64,000 nt of DNA, taken from Streptomyces sp. NBC_01276 (GTDB lineage: Bacteria; Actinomycetota; Actinomycetes; Streptomycetales; Streptomycetaceae). The first letter of the stretch is position 1, and each line of letters opens with the position of its first letter. The DNA is taken from the NCBI RefSeq assembly GCF_041435355.1, contig NZ_CP108442.1, forward strand, positions 8,161,517 through 8,225,516. The letters are read 5' to 3'. The position numbers and the translations under genes are program-made. Below the pieces are notes generated by a model. The model saw only the letters and a program-made list of their open reading frames with translations. It was not told the origin of the DNA and searched no databases. This document shows, in pieces, positions 8,991 to 17,574 of the stretch.

Positions 8991-10022
8991 TGGTTACATC
9001 CGGGCCTGGGTCTTCTGCTTGAGGCGTTCGTAGGGTGTCTGGCCGTCGAGAGCGCCGTGTGGGCGGTGGTAGTTGTAGTAGTCCTCCCATTCTCGGAGCT
9101 TTTCGTTCAGCACGCCGGTGTCGTCGATGACGACGCCGGCAAGCATGCGGTAGAACTCCTCGGCGTCGATGCGGTGTGAGCGTTCGACCTTGCCGTTGAG
9201 GTGCGGGGACGCCGGCTTGATGTAGGTGTGGGCAATGCCCTTGTCGAGCACGTGCCAGTGGAAGGCGGACTGGAACTCTGCTCCGTTGTCCGTCTGGATG
9301 ACTTCGACGTGGAACGGCAGCCGCTCCAGGACGTAATCGAGGAATTGGACTGCGGTCTTCTGGTCGCACCGCGGGTAGATCCGCAGGACCCGCAACCGGG
9401 TGCAGTCGTCGATCGCGGTGAACTGGTAGTACTTGGCCCGGCGGCGGGTCTTGGGGGCTTCGCCTGTGACCGGGGCCGGGGTCTTGCCCGTCGCGGCCGG
9501 GGCACCGACGGGCTCGATGAACTTGACGTCGATCTGGACGCGGTTGCCGGGCAGCTGCTTCTCGTAGCGTGTGTGGCGCCGGTCGTGGCGCTTGTAGCGC
9601 TGAGAGGCGGGCAGTCGGTTCAGGTCCAGTCGTTTCAGGATGCGGTATACGGCTGAACAGGCGATGTCGATGTCGTGGTATCGCTTGAGGTACATCTTGA
9701 TCTTCATCGGGCCGAAGTGGTAGTTCTGCCGGAGGTAGACGATCTTGTTCACGATGTCGGCGTCGGTGGCGTTTGGGCTGGTGTGCGGCGCGCTGGAGCG
9801 GTCGCGAAGCCCGTCGAGCCCTTCCTCCTGGTAGCGGCGCTGCCACTTGTAGAAGCAGTTTCGGCTGATTCCGTAGTACCGGCAGGTCAGCGAGACGTTC
9901 CCGGTGACCTCCTCGGCGTGTCGCAGCACCGCCAGACGTCGCTGGGCCTGGCGGTCCCGCTGCTGTTGCGGCGAAGGGGGCATGGCAAATCTCCGTCACG
10001 ATCGGAGACCCATGTGTAACCA
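8991..10022. mobile_element. IS481-family insertion sequence, apparently intact
   Basis: The element is bounded by the 8-bp inverted repeats TGGTTACA (8991-8998) and TGTAACCA (10015-10022), and carries one full-length transposase gene on the minus strand. It sits inside an NB-ARC gene. No direct target duplication could be seen, and the DNA on its right does not continue the NB-ARC frame, so a flanking deletion probably followed insertion. Confidence 0.82.
8994..9983 (-). CDS. IS481-family transposase
   Basis: The 329-residue protein is intact. An N-terminal helix-turn-helix lies in TCRYYGISRNCFYKWQRRY, a second in the region ending ILKRLDLNRL. The rve core has its catalytic acids in RVQIDVKFI, VIQTDNGAEFQ and LNGKVERSHRID. 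The length and the C-terminal YNYHRPHGALDGQTPYERL are standard for IS481-family enzymes. It would catalyse movement of the surrounding element. The stop lies 3 nt inside the left inverted repeat. Confidence 0.93.
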   Translation of the reverse strand: MPPSPQQQRDRQAQRRLAVLRHAEEVTGNVSLTCRYYGISRNCFYKWQRRYQEEGLDGLRDRSSAPHTSPNATDADIVNKIVYLRQNYHFGPMKIKMYLKRYHDIDIACSAVYRILKRLDLNRLPASQRYKRHDRRHTRYEKQLPGNRVQIDVKFIEPVGAPAATGKTPAPVTGEAPKTRRRAKYYQFTAIDDCTRLRVLRIYPRCDQKTAVQFLDYVLERLPFHVEVIQTDNGAEFQSAFHWHVLDKGIAHTYIKPASPHLNGKVERSHRIDAEEFYRMLAGVVIDDTGVLNEKLREWEDYYNYHRPHGALDGQTPYERLKQKTQARM

Positions 10023-10129
10023 ATGTCCGGCAGTTTTATAACAACACCGCCGGGCAGCTCCTGGCCACCTGGTACCAGGACGAGAGGATCCTCAACCGCG
10101 AGGGTTTCTTCGTCGCCCTCGGCTCATAG
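10023..10129 (+). pseudogene. C-terminal coding fragment, family unknown
   Basis: Right of the insertion sequence one frame reads FYNNTAGQLLATWYQDERIL then NREGFFVALGS before a TAG at 10127-10129. The composition looks coding, but no family is recognised, and it is not the expected TPR tail of the interrupted NB-ARC gene. A strong terminator follows at 10147. Confidence 0.4.
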
Positions 10130-10146
10130 CAGCAGCCACCCCTCGT

Positions 10147-10178
10147 CAGGGCCCGTGCGCAGTCGCGCACGGGCCCTG
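10147..10178. terminator. Bidirectional terminator
   Basis: Perfect 14-bp arms (starting CAGGGCCCGTGCGC) surround an AGTC loop. It lies between the end of the + strand fragment and the 3' end of the minus-strand gene at 10184, so it can serve both. Confidence 0.8.
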
Positions 10179-10183
10179 ACTGC

Positions 10184-11098
10184 CTACTGGCGGCCTGTCG
10201 GCCAGATGGCAATGTGGATAATTTCGTGGCCGTCGTCGCCGAAGCCCTGCGGCCGGTACGCCATCGCCGTGTCCCGCTCGATGCGCACCTGGTAGGTTCC
10301 CGGTTCCCCGAGCACCAGAGGATCGCTGAAGCGCCCCTCAGGGCCGACGACCACCACCGTCCCTTCACCGGACGATCCCTCTACGACCGTGATCACACAC
10401 TCGCCGCCCGCCTCCAGAGGCGGCTGCGTGGCAGACGGTTCACCGCTCAGCAGCTGCAGACGGGCCAGAGCCGTGTGCTCGGGCCGCGATGACCAGACGC
10501 TGAAGCCACCGTCCGCGGTGCCGGGCCGGCTGGGCTCTGGCAGCCCCGGACGCGCTAGGCCCGGCCGGGCGCCATTGAGTACCTCCAGCCGGTGCCCGGC
10601 GACCCGTGCGGCGGCGAGCAGGTGGCGCACCGGAAGAGCCATCGCCGCGGTCCGGGACGGCCCTTGAGCAGTGACCCGGGAGCGCCACAGCTGGATCCGG
10701 AAGGACACACCAGTCCGGCGCAGGACACGGGCCTGGTAGTTGCCGGGACCGGCCAGGGGGAAGGCCGCACCGTACGGGCCGCCGGCCAGTGTCCGGAGGA
10801 TGACCGCACCCTCCGGGTAGTCCTGCGACGCCCGTACCTGAAGGTTCGCCTCTCCGGCGTTCTCCTCGCCGTCCGCGGGGGCCGGCGGCTGACCGCCCCA
10901 GAGTTCCAGCCGCACCATCGGGGCGAAACCCATCAGGCCATGGTCGGAGAGAACGGCGAAGGAGTGAGCACCCACGGCAAGGGAGTCCAGCTGCGGATGC
11001 CCCAGGTTCTCCTCGCCCTCGCATGCGTGGTCCTGGACACGGATATGGGCGTACTGCGGGTCACCCGACTGAGGAAGGCTGCGGATCAGGTGGGTCAT
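10184..11098 (-). CDS. Hypothetical protein
   Basis: The product is 304 residues and beta-rich. It shows two similar segments: VRLELWGG...YQARVLRRTGV in the first half and LQLLSGEPSAT...VITVVEGSSGEG...YQVRIERD in the second. This suggests tandem immunoglobulin-like or beta-sandwich domains. It has no signal peptide or membrane segment. ATG 11098 is preferred over ATG 11116 because GGGAG precedes it at a usual distance. I do not recognise the family. It ends at the bidirectional terminator and has no operon partner. Confidence 0.6.
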   Translation of the reverse strand: MTHLIRSLPQSGDPQYAHIRVQDHACEGEENLGHPQLDSLAVGAHSFAVLSDHGLMGFAPMVRLELWGGQPPAPADGEENAGEANLQVRASQDYPEGAVILRTLAGGPYGAAFPLAGPGNYQARVLRRTGVSFRIQLWRSRVTAQGPSRTAAMALPVRHLLAAARVAGHRLEVLNGARPGLARPGLPEPSRPGTADGGFSVWSSRPEHTALARLQLLSGEPSATQPPLEAGGECVITVVEGSSGEGTVVVVGPEGRFSDPLVLGEPGTYQVRIERDTAMAYRPQGFGDDGHEIIHIAIWPTGRQ

Positions 11099-11314
11099 GG
11101 ACGGGGAGTCTCCCATGGACTGCCGCGCGGTAGCGCGAATCAGGCCAGCCGCAGTGATCGCCGCGGGAACCGGAGGCACAAGGCGTCCAACGCGAAGCGG
11201 CTACGAAGACGCCAGTGACCGGCAGAGGCCTTGACCCATGGGAGCAGCGCACGCCCGGGCTGCGGCCGCCAACGGCGCAGCACGACGTACCTGCCCCTTC
11301 AGCCGACCGGGCCT

Positions 11315-11779
11315 TCACCTGGTCTGCGCGACGGCTTCCGTCCAAGTCGCGATGGACGCGGCGTCCGCTGGACGGGGCTCGGCGTCGTAGAGCTGGGCGG
11401 CGCCATCCTCACGCTGGGAGTTGGCGTTGGTGGCCCACATGTACGTCTCGCCCACCGCGTACCGGGCGGCCTCGCCGTCGACGCTCTGGGTGATGACGAG
11501 CTCGCCGACGGCGGTGCCTTTGAGGACCTCGGCGACACGGACGAGATAAGTGTCCGAGGGCAGGCCTTCGACGCTGCGGCGGCCCGTGTCCTTCAGGACG
11601 GTGCCGGTGAAGACCGCTGTGGCGTGTCGGGCGACGACGGACGGGCTGTTCGTGTCGTAGGCGTAGAGGACATCGCTGGTGGTGTTGGCATCGCGGTACT
11701 CGCTCCAGCCGATCCAGCCGCCGGCACCGAGAGCAAGGGCGACGGCCGCCGACACGGCCACCACGGTCTGCTTCTTCAT
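11315..11779 (-). CDS. Exported or membrane-anchored hypothetical protein
   Basis: The 154-residue product starts MKKQTVVAVSAAVALALGAG, a signal anchor or signal peptide. The remainder contains ATAVFTGTVL, DTYLVRVAEVLKGTAVGELV and ETYMWATN, the pattern of a small secreted beta-barrel like those seen in TIMP/NTR-type or cupredoxin-like extracytoplasmic proteins. The start lies 1 nt after the stop of the upstream metalloprotease gene, so the two form a bicistron and probably act together outside the membrane. An inhibitor or chaperone role for the protease is possible but unproven. Confidence 0.7.
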   Translation of the reverse strand: MKKQTVVAVSAAVALALGAGGWIGWSEYRDANTTSDVLYAYDTNSPSVVARHATAVFTGTVLKDTGRRSVEGLPSDTYLVRVAEVLKGTAVGELVITQSVDGEAARYAVGETYMWATNANSQREDGAAQLYDAEPRPADAASIATWTEAVAQTR

Positions 11780-11780
11780 G

Positions 11781-12362
11781 TCATCCCCACAACTGGTGGT
11801 AGGCCTTGCGGTCGAACTCCCGGACGCCGTCGATGCCGAAGCGGGCCGCCGCACTGTTGTCTGTCCACATGACCGAGGCCGCCGTGTCGGCCTTGTGGCA
11901 GAAGCCGAGCGCGTGGCCGAGCTCGTGCGTGGCGACCCGGCGCCGGTGGGCGGTGGTGCCCCGGCTGCCCTTGGCGCCGAGGTAGAAGGCGTTCAGCGTG
12001 ATCGTGTCGGTGCCAGGCCGGCCCGACCATTGGCCCAGGACGCTCTCCCAGTCCCCGCTCCCGCTGTTGATGTCGTTCCACTCCAGGTCGGCGATCTCCG
12101 AGACCGTGTCCGGGTGGAACTTCACCCGTGTGAGTGCCCCGGCGCTCCATTGTCCGACCGCGTAGGTGCGTGCGTCGTCGAACTGGGTCTCGTCCTCCCA
12201 CGCGATCACACTTGTATCGACCGACGATCTGCCCCTGGAGTCCTGACCGGACGGCACACATGCGGCGGGCGCTGCCGCCAGATCAGCCGGGAGCGGCTGA
12301 GGGAGGGCAAGCAGGACTGCGGCGACCGTGGTCGCTGCCAGCCCGGGTAAGGAGATAAGCAC
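11781..12362 (-). CDS. Secreted matrixin-like zinc metalloprotease
   Basis: The 193-residue product starts at GTG 12362 and has a hydrophobic leader (LPGLAATTVAAVLLALPQPL) followed by a secreted domain. The zinc-binding motif is THELGHALGFCH, the HExxHxxGxxH signature of metzincins. An SVMW sequence downstream acts as the Met-turn, which is characteristic of the clan. The size fits a minimal bacterial matrixin/snapalysin-like endopeptidase. It would cleave extracellular protein. The next gene follows after one base. The expected Asp or His third ligand is met by the final His of the motif. Confidence 0.85.
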   Translation of the reverse strand: MLISLPGLAATTVAAVLLALPQPLPADLAAAPAACVPSGQDSRGRSSVDTSVIAWEDETQFDDARTYAVGQWSAGALTRVKFHPDTVSEIADLEWNDINSGSGDWESVLGQWSGRPGTDTITLNAFYLGAKGSRGTTAHRRRVATHELGHALGFCHKADTAASVMWTDNSAAARFGIDGVREFDRKAYHQLWG

Positions 12363-12674
12363 CCCGGAAGCATACTGAAGGTGACATGCCCTTAACGCTG
12401 TGTGGCAATGGTGATGCTGTCCAGCGGTCGCGTTCCCCAACCGGCAGGCGCGGACGGATCAGTGGAACCACCGCGAGCAACTGGGACAGCAGTCGAAAGC
12501 CCGAGCCGAGCGGCTTCCAGAGCGCACCAACGATTGCTGACAGCCTCCTTCCACCACTGGCAGGCATGGCGCTCTGACACCCCCAACTCGGCGGCGGAGA
12601 ACGACAACACGGGAGCCCCTGTGGACTCTTACCGGACCCGGTACCGTGGTCAGAAGCCACACTTGGAGGAGCCC
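12363..12674. other. Intergenic, no confident gene
   Basis: This 312-bp divergent region must hold promoters for the protease pair (minus) and the toxin-antitoxin-like module (plus). A helical minus-strand reading (SAAELGVSERHACQWWKEAV) and an overlapping plus-strand reading are both open for about 70 codons, but neither has a recognisable family. It may be a relic. Confidence 0.4.
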
Positions 12675-12980
12675 TTGAGCGCCCAGCCCGAATACGCGCC
12701 CGCACCACCCCCGGCCCCCGAGCCCACCGCGGCTGTGGAGCTCCTTGCCCGGGTCCGCAAGGCCCCCCGGGCCGCGCAATGGGTGCCGGCGTTCGAGCAT
12801 GACTGGGCCCAGGCCCTGGAGGCGTCCCGGCACAGCTACAGCCTCACCCCGCTCCACGAGGTCGTCCGCGTTTGGAAGGCCCGTCTGGCATCCGCCTCGG
12901 CCGTCGACGCATTCATCGCCTCCGGGCTGGACGACTCCGACGGCATCGGCCTGGAAGACGTCCTGGGCGCGCGTTCATGA
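12675..12980 (+). CDS. DUF6247-like antitoxin candidate, copy 1
   Basis: The 101-residue protein uses TTG 12675 with an excellent GGAGGAG site 6 nt upstream; this gives exactly the length of the paralogue at 34380. After a Pro-rich N-terminus it contains AAVELLARVRKAPRAAQWVP, FEHDWAQALEASRHSYSLTP and ARLASASAVDAFIASGLDD. That pattern is the DUF6247-type family in Streptomyces as I recall it. Its stop overlaps the next start (ATGA). Two-gene order, small size, overlap and duplication in this window suggest an antitoxin partnered with the RelE/ParE-sized protein downstream. This is inference; neither gene has a proven activity. Confidence 0.7.
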   Translation: MSAQPEYAPAPPPAPEPTAAVELLARVRKAPRAAQWVPAFEHDWAQALEASRHSYSLTPLHEVVRVWKARLASASAVDAFIASGLDDSDGIGLEDVLGARS

Positions 12981-13231
12981 GCGGATGGCCGGCCCGCCTC
13001 TCCCCACAGGCTGCCAAGGTGCTAACGGCGCTCCCCGATCATGCGGTGGAGATGGTCCGCGATGTCGTGGACCTTGCCTCCCGCGACCCGTGCTCCTTTA
13101 CGCCTTTCGACAGCCGTGATCCTGAAGGAGAAGACATCCGGTCTGCCACTGTCGGGCAGCTGTCGGTGGTCTACTTCATCAACCGGCCCAGCGGCCGCCT
13201 GTACGTCATCGACATCGTCTGGCTCGGCTGA
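12977..13231 (+). CDS. RelE/ParE-like toxin candidate, copy 1
   Basis: The 84-residue protein reads AAKVLTALPDHAVEMVRDVV, DPEGEDIRSATVGQLSVVYF and RPSGRLYVIDIVWLG. Helices followed by a short C-terminal beta-sheet with the terminal strand YVIDIVWL resemble the compact RelE/ParE toxin fold (usually 80-100 residues). The start overlaps the upstream stop by 4 nt. It is paralogous to 34682-34942. RelE-type toxins cleave mRNA and ParE-type toxins poison gyrase; which applies, if either, cannot be told. Confidence 0.65.
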   Translation: MSGWPARLSPQAAKVLTALPDHAVEMVRDVVDLASRDPCSFTPFDSRDPEGEDIRSATVGQLSVVYFINRPSGRLYVIDIVWLG

Positions 13232-13393
13232 CGCCTGGCTGTCCAGTGGTGCCCGGATGGTGCGGCCGCGCGATCGGCTGCGAGGGTGCACAGTGTTTTG
13301 CCGCCGCCCGCACCGATACCGCCCTCACACTCCTCCTGGCAGGGCCGCTGAAAACGGATGGCCGGCAGCCTCCCGCCCGGTCATCCTGACCCA

Positions 13394-14287
13394 ATGGGAG
13401 ACAGAGCCAACGTCATCGTCGTCCGCGAGAACGGTACACATGAGCTGTACCGAACCGGCTGGGCGGTCGGAATCGACCTCGACTTGCTGGAAGGGCCGAC
13501 GCCGGTTCTCGCCATGCTTCCCGAACTCCGCCAAGACGGCTGGTGGTTGGACGACACCATGGCGCAGGGCGGGATACTGCTCGACCTCGGCCGGAAGGTG
13601 CTCCTGTTCTTCGCCTGGGAGGGGCCTACCACTGAGCTCCGCCACCGCGCGGCCATGTTCGAGCTGATCCGAGCCGCGTGGCCGGGCTGGGAGGTCCGCT
13701 GGCTATACGACGGCTCGGCCGAACTGCGTGAGTACGTCGGGCTGGACCCGGAGTACGTTCGCTGCCGCGATTCGGACCCCTCCTTGGCCCCACTGCTGGC
13801 CCCCGGCGACGAGGACTTGGCCGGGCCCGACCCAGGCGGTGTGGTGATCACGGTCGGCACCAGCCACTGCCACGTCGCCTCTGACGCCTTCGGCCACCCA
13901 GTCCGCGAGGGAGCCACCCTGCTCAACCGTCTGGCGGACGCCCCCGCGCACGGAGGCTGCCATCTGCACGTCAACTCCGTCATCCACCTCGACCCGGAAC
14001 GCCGCCACCTGGGCTGGTGGTCCCTCTACTCCTCAGCACAGGCTTACCAAGTACCAGAGTTGTGGCCGGGCTGGACGGTGGAGTTCTGGCATGACAACTG
14101 GGAACGGCACGTCAGAGCCAGCGACCGCTTCTCTCCGGCGGCGTTCGACGCCGGAGAGGAAGCCAGAGCCGCAGCGCTCGCCGAGGCCGGGGAGCGCCGG
14201 GCTATCCGGGCCGGCAGCCGCGCCCAGGTCACCCGTCTAGGGACCGCGCCGACTCGACCCCAGAGGGGAGGACCGCAACCGGCCTGA
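13394..14287 (+). CDS. Conserved hypothetical protein
   Basis: The 297-residue soluble protein begins MGDRANVIVVRENGTHELYR and contains repeated Trp/Gly-rich blocks (DGWWLDDTMAQGGILLDLG, LGWWSLYSSAQAYQVPELWP, GWTVEFWHDN). There is no signal peptide or membrane segment. The aromatic-rich beta layout suggests a small-molecule or ligand-binding domain, but I cannot name a family. It is preceded by a 160-bp spacer and seems monocistronic. The C-terminal 40 residues are Ala/Arg-rich and probably disordered. Confidence 0.65.
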   Translation: MGDRANVIVVRENGTHELYRTGWAVGIDLDLLEGPTPVLAMLPELRQDGWWLDDTMAQGGILLDLGRKVLLFFAWEGPTTELRHRAAMFELIRAAWPGWEVRWLYDGSAELREYVGLDPEYVRCRDSDPSLAPLLAPGDEDLAGPDPGGVVITVGTSHCHVASDAFGHPVREGATLLNRLADAPAHGGCHLHVNSVIHLDPERRHLGWWSLYSSAQAYQVPELWPGWTVEFWHDNWERHVRASDRFSPAAFDAGEEARAAALAEAGERRAIRAGSRAQVTRLGTAPTRPQRGGPQPA

Positions 14288-14726
14288 TCATGGACGACTG
14301 GCCGACATCACGCATTCAAGCTCAGGAGTGGTCCATCGCGTCCGAAGACAACGGTCCCCGACCACGAAGGACGGGCGGTGTCCGGCACCACCGGGCTCCT
14401 TCCACCCGAGTTCGTGGGCTGCTGTCGGCCGTCATGGACACCGGTGTCACCGAGGACGACCTGGCTGCTTCGCCACCGAGGGCGCGCAGCGGGTGCCGGC
14501 ATGCCGCGCATCGTGATCACAGGGCTGCTGGACGGCTGACAGGTTCTCCACTGCGGTACTGCGTGGGGTGAGCACCGGCACGCGTTCCGTGCGCCACAGG
14601 CCCCGCCGTTTTTCGCCGTGCAGCCTGGGACACCCTCAGGGCCCGGAATCCCCGTGGCACCAGGGCAAAGACTGACGCGGTGTGTCGGGAAGGCCGGCAG
14701 GGCGGCCGAAGTCCTACGGTGCGCTC
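14288..14726. other. Intergenic, no confident gene
   Basis: The 439 bp between two plus-strand genes contain short open readings with poor codon bias and no recognised motif. The promoter of the next gene must lie near its right end. Confidence 0.4.
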
Positions 14727-15458
14727 ATGTCAGACAAGCTCCCGGCCCGCGTACGGTCCGCTGTGCTGGCCCGGCTGCGCACGGGCCAGAGCGTTCAGGC
14801 CGTGGCGGAGGAACTGGGGGTGGTCGTCCGTGAGGTGTTGCGCGGCGCCCGGACGGATACGGCGCTGGCCCTCGCGCTGGCCGGTGTGGACCCGGACAGC
14901 GCCGAGGCGGTCGGCATCGCCGGCCGCGCGGACTACCTGCGGCTGCTGGCCCTGGGAACCTCCCCCAGTCTGGCGTCCCAGATCCTGTTCGACGGAGCCG
15001 GTCAGGCCAGCACCTGGCGCAGCGACCAGCCAGCATTCGCTGCCGCATGCGACGCGGTGGCCGCCGCGACCGTGAAGCGGGCGGAACGCCGCCCGTCCCG
15101 CTTCACGCCGGAGCGCCGCGGCCAGTTCCTCGAGTACATGCGTGCCGGGATGGCGACGACGAAGGCCGCGGCGGAGTTCGGCATCACGACCGCGGCCGTC
15201 TATCAGCGCCGACGCCGCGACGCCGGCTTTGCCGCGGCCACGGACCGGGCTACCGCCAGCCGCATCACCCCGGAACCCGCCAGCGCCGCTGCCACCGAGG
15301 CACAGTGGACGGCGTTCTACGAGCACCTCGCTGTCCACGGTGTGCTCCGGCAGGCGGCTCTCGCCGCGGGGATTCGGCCCGAGGCCGTCTACGACCGGCG
15401 CCGATCAGACACCGGCTTCGCGAAGCAGACCGACCGGCTGCGTACGCGACGCTCGTGA
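14727..15458 (+). CDS. Multi-HTH DNA-binding protein
   Basis: The 243-residue protein contains three homeodomain-like helix-turn-helix segments: TGQSVQAVAEELGVVVREVL near the N-terminus, AGMATTKAAAEFGITTAAVY in the middle and HGVLRQAALAAGIRPEAVYD near the C-terminus. The second and third are both followed by a basic RRRxxDxGF tail (RRRRDAGFA and RRRSDTGFA), so they arose by duplication. There is no catalytic domain. It could be a terminase-small-subunit or phage-type DNA binder, or a host regulator. It sits 150 bp from the CRISPR array, but no functional link is visible. Start ATG 14727. Confidence 0.72.
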   Translation: MSDKLPARVRSAVLARLRTGQSVQAVAEELGVVVREVLRGARTDTALALALAGVDPDSAEAVGIAGRADYLRLLALGTSPSLASQILFDGAGQASTWRSDQPAFAAACDAVAAATVKRAERRPSRFTPERRGQFLEYMRAGMATTKAAAEFGITTAAVYQRRRRDAGFAAATDRATASRITPEPASAAATEAQWTAFYEHLAVHGVLRQAALAAGIRPEAVYDRRRSDTGFAKQTDRLRTRRS

Positions 15459-15607
15459 GGAGACCTTCGAGACAAGACGACGACCCCAGTCGCATGCAGC
15501 CTGGTGTCAGGTCTGGCGAGGCGTGAGCCGATCCGGCATTTCACCTGCAGCCCGGCGGATGCCGTCGCCATGCCCGGCATCGTCGAGGAGCCCATGAGCC
15601 ACTTGGG

Positions 15608-15939
15608 TGGACCGTCCCTGCGCGTATGGGCCGGACTTCGGGTCGTCCAGTCCGACCTGGATGGGGAGGGGGCCGTCCCTGTGGGTATGGGCCGGCCCCG
15701 CTCTACACCCGGATCCGGAGAGCAGGTAGGGACCGTCCCAGCGCGTACGGGCCGAACCCGTGGTGTGGATGGGTTTCGAGTGGTGGTGCGGGACCGTCCC
15801 TGCGCGTACGAGCCGGACTAGCCCCTCGGGTCCCATTGCATACGCCTCGCGGGACCATCCCTGCGCGTACGGGCCGGACCACTACTGGACGGCCGACGGC
15901 GCTACCTCGCGGGACCATCCCTGCGCGTACGGGCCGGAC
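15608..15939. CRISPR. Orphan type I-E-like CRISPR array, six repeats
   Basis: 29-bp repeats begin at 15608, 15669, 15729, 15790, 15851 and 15911, with spacers of 31 or 32 bp, so the period is 60-61 bp. Each repeat contains the core CGTCCCTGCGCGTAYGGGCC or a close variant. The repeats at 15851 and 15911 are identical, and the copy at 15669 is the most degraded. Spacers are unrelated to each other. Decay increases leftward, so the leader and promoter should be on the right and the array would be read on the minus strand. No cas gene lies in the window. Repeat and spacer sizes are those of subtype I-E. Confidence 0.82.
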
Positions 15940-16065
15940 CCTGGCTGACCTGCTGCAGTTTTGCGGCGGTTGTCGTTGCGGCATCACTTCCGCTGGTTCC
16001 GGCATTCTTCCTATGCCTGCACGCTATGGATATATAGGGACGGCTAGGGCATTACTGCCCTAGAT

Positions 16066-16149
16066 GGCCTGTTCGGGCCTTCCCGCTTCTTCCCGCTTGC
16101 CTTGCCGGCACCTGGGTGCCGACCGGGACTTACTAGTGGTCCACGGGCA
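16066..16149 (-). ncRNA. Possible omega (right-end) RNA region of the tnpB element
   Basis: Just beyond the tnpB stop is a GC-rich stretch with the hairpin GGCACCTGGGTGCC (about 16107-16120). In IS200/IS605 elements the guide RNA for TnpB covers this 3' end of the gene and the right transposon end. The exact end and guide cannot be placed without a related copy. Confidence 0.35.
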
Positions 16150-17574
16150 TTACAGCCCCTCTCCAGGGGTCTGTTTCGAACCATATCCGGTGGATGTGGC
16201 ATTTGCTTTGATGTTGCGGGCGGCGTTGCGGTCTCTGTCGAGTACCAGCCCGCAGTCGCGGCAGTGGAACTGCCGGTCCTTCAGGGTCTGCTCCTGGTTG
16301 ATCCATCCGCAGCCGGAGCACGTCTTGGAGGACGGGAAGTACGTCGAGACCCGGGCGATTCGGGCGCCGTACGAGAGGGCCTTGTACTCGATCTGCCGAT
16401 TCAGCTCGCCGAACGCGGCGTCCAGAATGCCGCGGTTGAGGCCGGCTTTCTGGCGTACATTGCGGCCCGGCCTTTCCGTGGTTCCTTTGGCCGAGGCCAC
16501 CATGCCTTTGGTGTTCAGGGTCTCCAGGGCCACTTCGGCGTACTGCTGGACCAGGCGCTTGGAGATGAGGTGCAGAGCATGTGCCCGGCGGGCGGACAGC
16601 TGCGCGTGGAGTTTGGCGACGCGGTCCCGGGCTTCGAGGTATCCCTTCGACTGCTGGGCGGCACCGCGAACGTAACGGCGGGCCATGACGCGTTGGGCGC
16701 GGGCCAGCTTCCGGCGGGTGTTTTCCAGATGGCGGGGATTGTCGACTGCTTCGACGGCCCGGGCGTGGGAGTGGAGGGTGAGCGGGTCGGAGAAGGTTGC
16801 CAGTGTGCTGACGCCCAGGTCGGCGCCGATACGGCCAGCGGCCACCTGGCGGCGAGTCGGCCGGTCGGGGATGCTCTGCTCAACCCGGCACAGCACGGAC
16901 GCATGCCAGCGGTGGCCCTCGCGGGACACGGTCACCGAGGTGATCACCGCTGTGCCGGCGCTGATGCGGCGGACCAGGTCCCGGGCGGACTGGTGCAGCC
17001 GGACGGTGAACGCGGCCTGCCCGCCACCCCCGGGGATCCGCAGACGGCGGGGGCCGGTGAATCTGATCTCAGGCTTCTTCACGTTGTGGACCAGGCGGAA
17101 GCGCTCGCGTCCGCCGCGCCGCTTGAATCGCGGGTACCCGACGCGGGCCCCGGCGCGCTGGCCGGCCGCCGAGGCCCGCCAGTTTCTGAACGCGGTCGAG
17201 GCATCGTCGAACGCGGTGTAGTACGCCCTGCTGCTCACGCCTTCCCACCACGGGAACGGTTCCTTGCCCTCCTCTCCTTCCGGCAGCGGGCCGATGAACG
17301 GCTGGCCTTTGACTTCGCGGAACCAGGCCTGTGCCTGGAACGCTGAAGGCACCTGGACCCTGGGGGCCTTCTTGTTGGCTTCGGCACGGCTCATCCCCTC
17401 GGCCACCAGCCGGTCGCGGCCACGTTCCCAGACGCGGTGCACGGCCGTCATGTAGCCCAAGGCGAAGTCGAAGCCGCACCTGGCGGCGGTGGCATACCGC
17501 TGAAGAACCTCGACCTGGACAGGAGTGACGTCGAGTGCGAACCGGTGCGCGCGCAGCAGTTCCATGATGGCCAT
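16150..17574 (-). CDS. tnpB: IS200/IS605-family TnpB (OrfB), RNA-guided nuclease
   Basis: The 474-residue protein has the full TnpB order: N-terminal helix-turn-helix region (MELLRAHRFALDVTPVQVEV), wedge domain, and a RuvC core with catalytic acids in IGADLGVSTLATF, EVALETLNTKGMV and LDRDRNAARN. A zinc finger lies between (KTCSGCGWINQEQ...FHCRDCGLV). Length and motif spacing suggest an active enzyme. TnpB cuts DNA next to a target motif using an omega RNA and helps to retain the element. No tnpA lies nearby, so it is an IS1341-type solo tnpB. ATG 17574 is chosen; ATG 17565 is an alternative. It is only about 210 bp from the CRISPR array. Confidence 0.93.
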   Translation of the reverse strand: MAIMELLRAHRFALDVTPVQVEVLQRYATAARCGFDFALGYMTAVHRVWERGRDRLVAEGMSRAEANKKAPRVQVPSAFQAQAWFREVKGQPFIGPLPEGEEGKEPFPWWEGVSSRAYYTAFDDASTAFRNWRASAAGQRAGARVGYPRFKRRGGRERFRLVHNVKKPEIRFTGPRRLRIPGGGGQAAFTVRLHQSARDLVRRISAGTAVITSVTVSREGHRWHASVLCRVEQSIPDRPTRRQVAAGRIGADLGVSTLATFSDPLTLHSHARAVEAVDNPRHLENTRRKLARAQRVMARRYVRGAAQQSKGYLEARDRVAKLHAQLSARRAHALHLISKRLVQQYAEVALETLNTKGMVASAKGTTERPGRNVRQKAGLNRGILDAAFGELNRQIEYKALSYGARIARVSTYFPSSKTCSGCGWINQEQTLKDRQFHCRDCGLVLDRDRNAARNIKANATSTGYGSKQTPGEGL

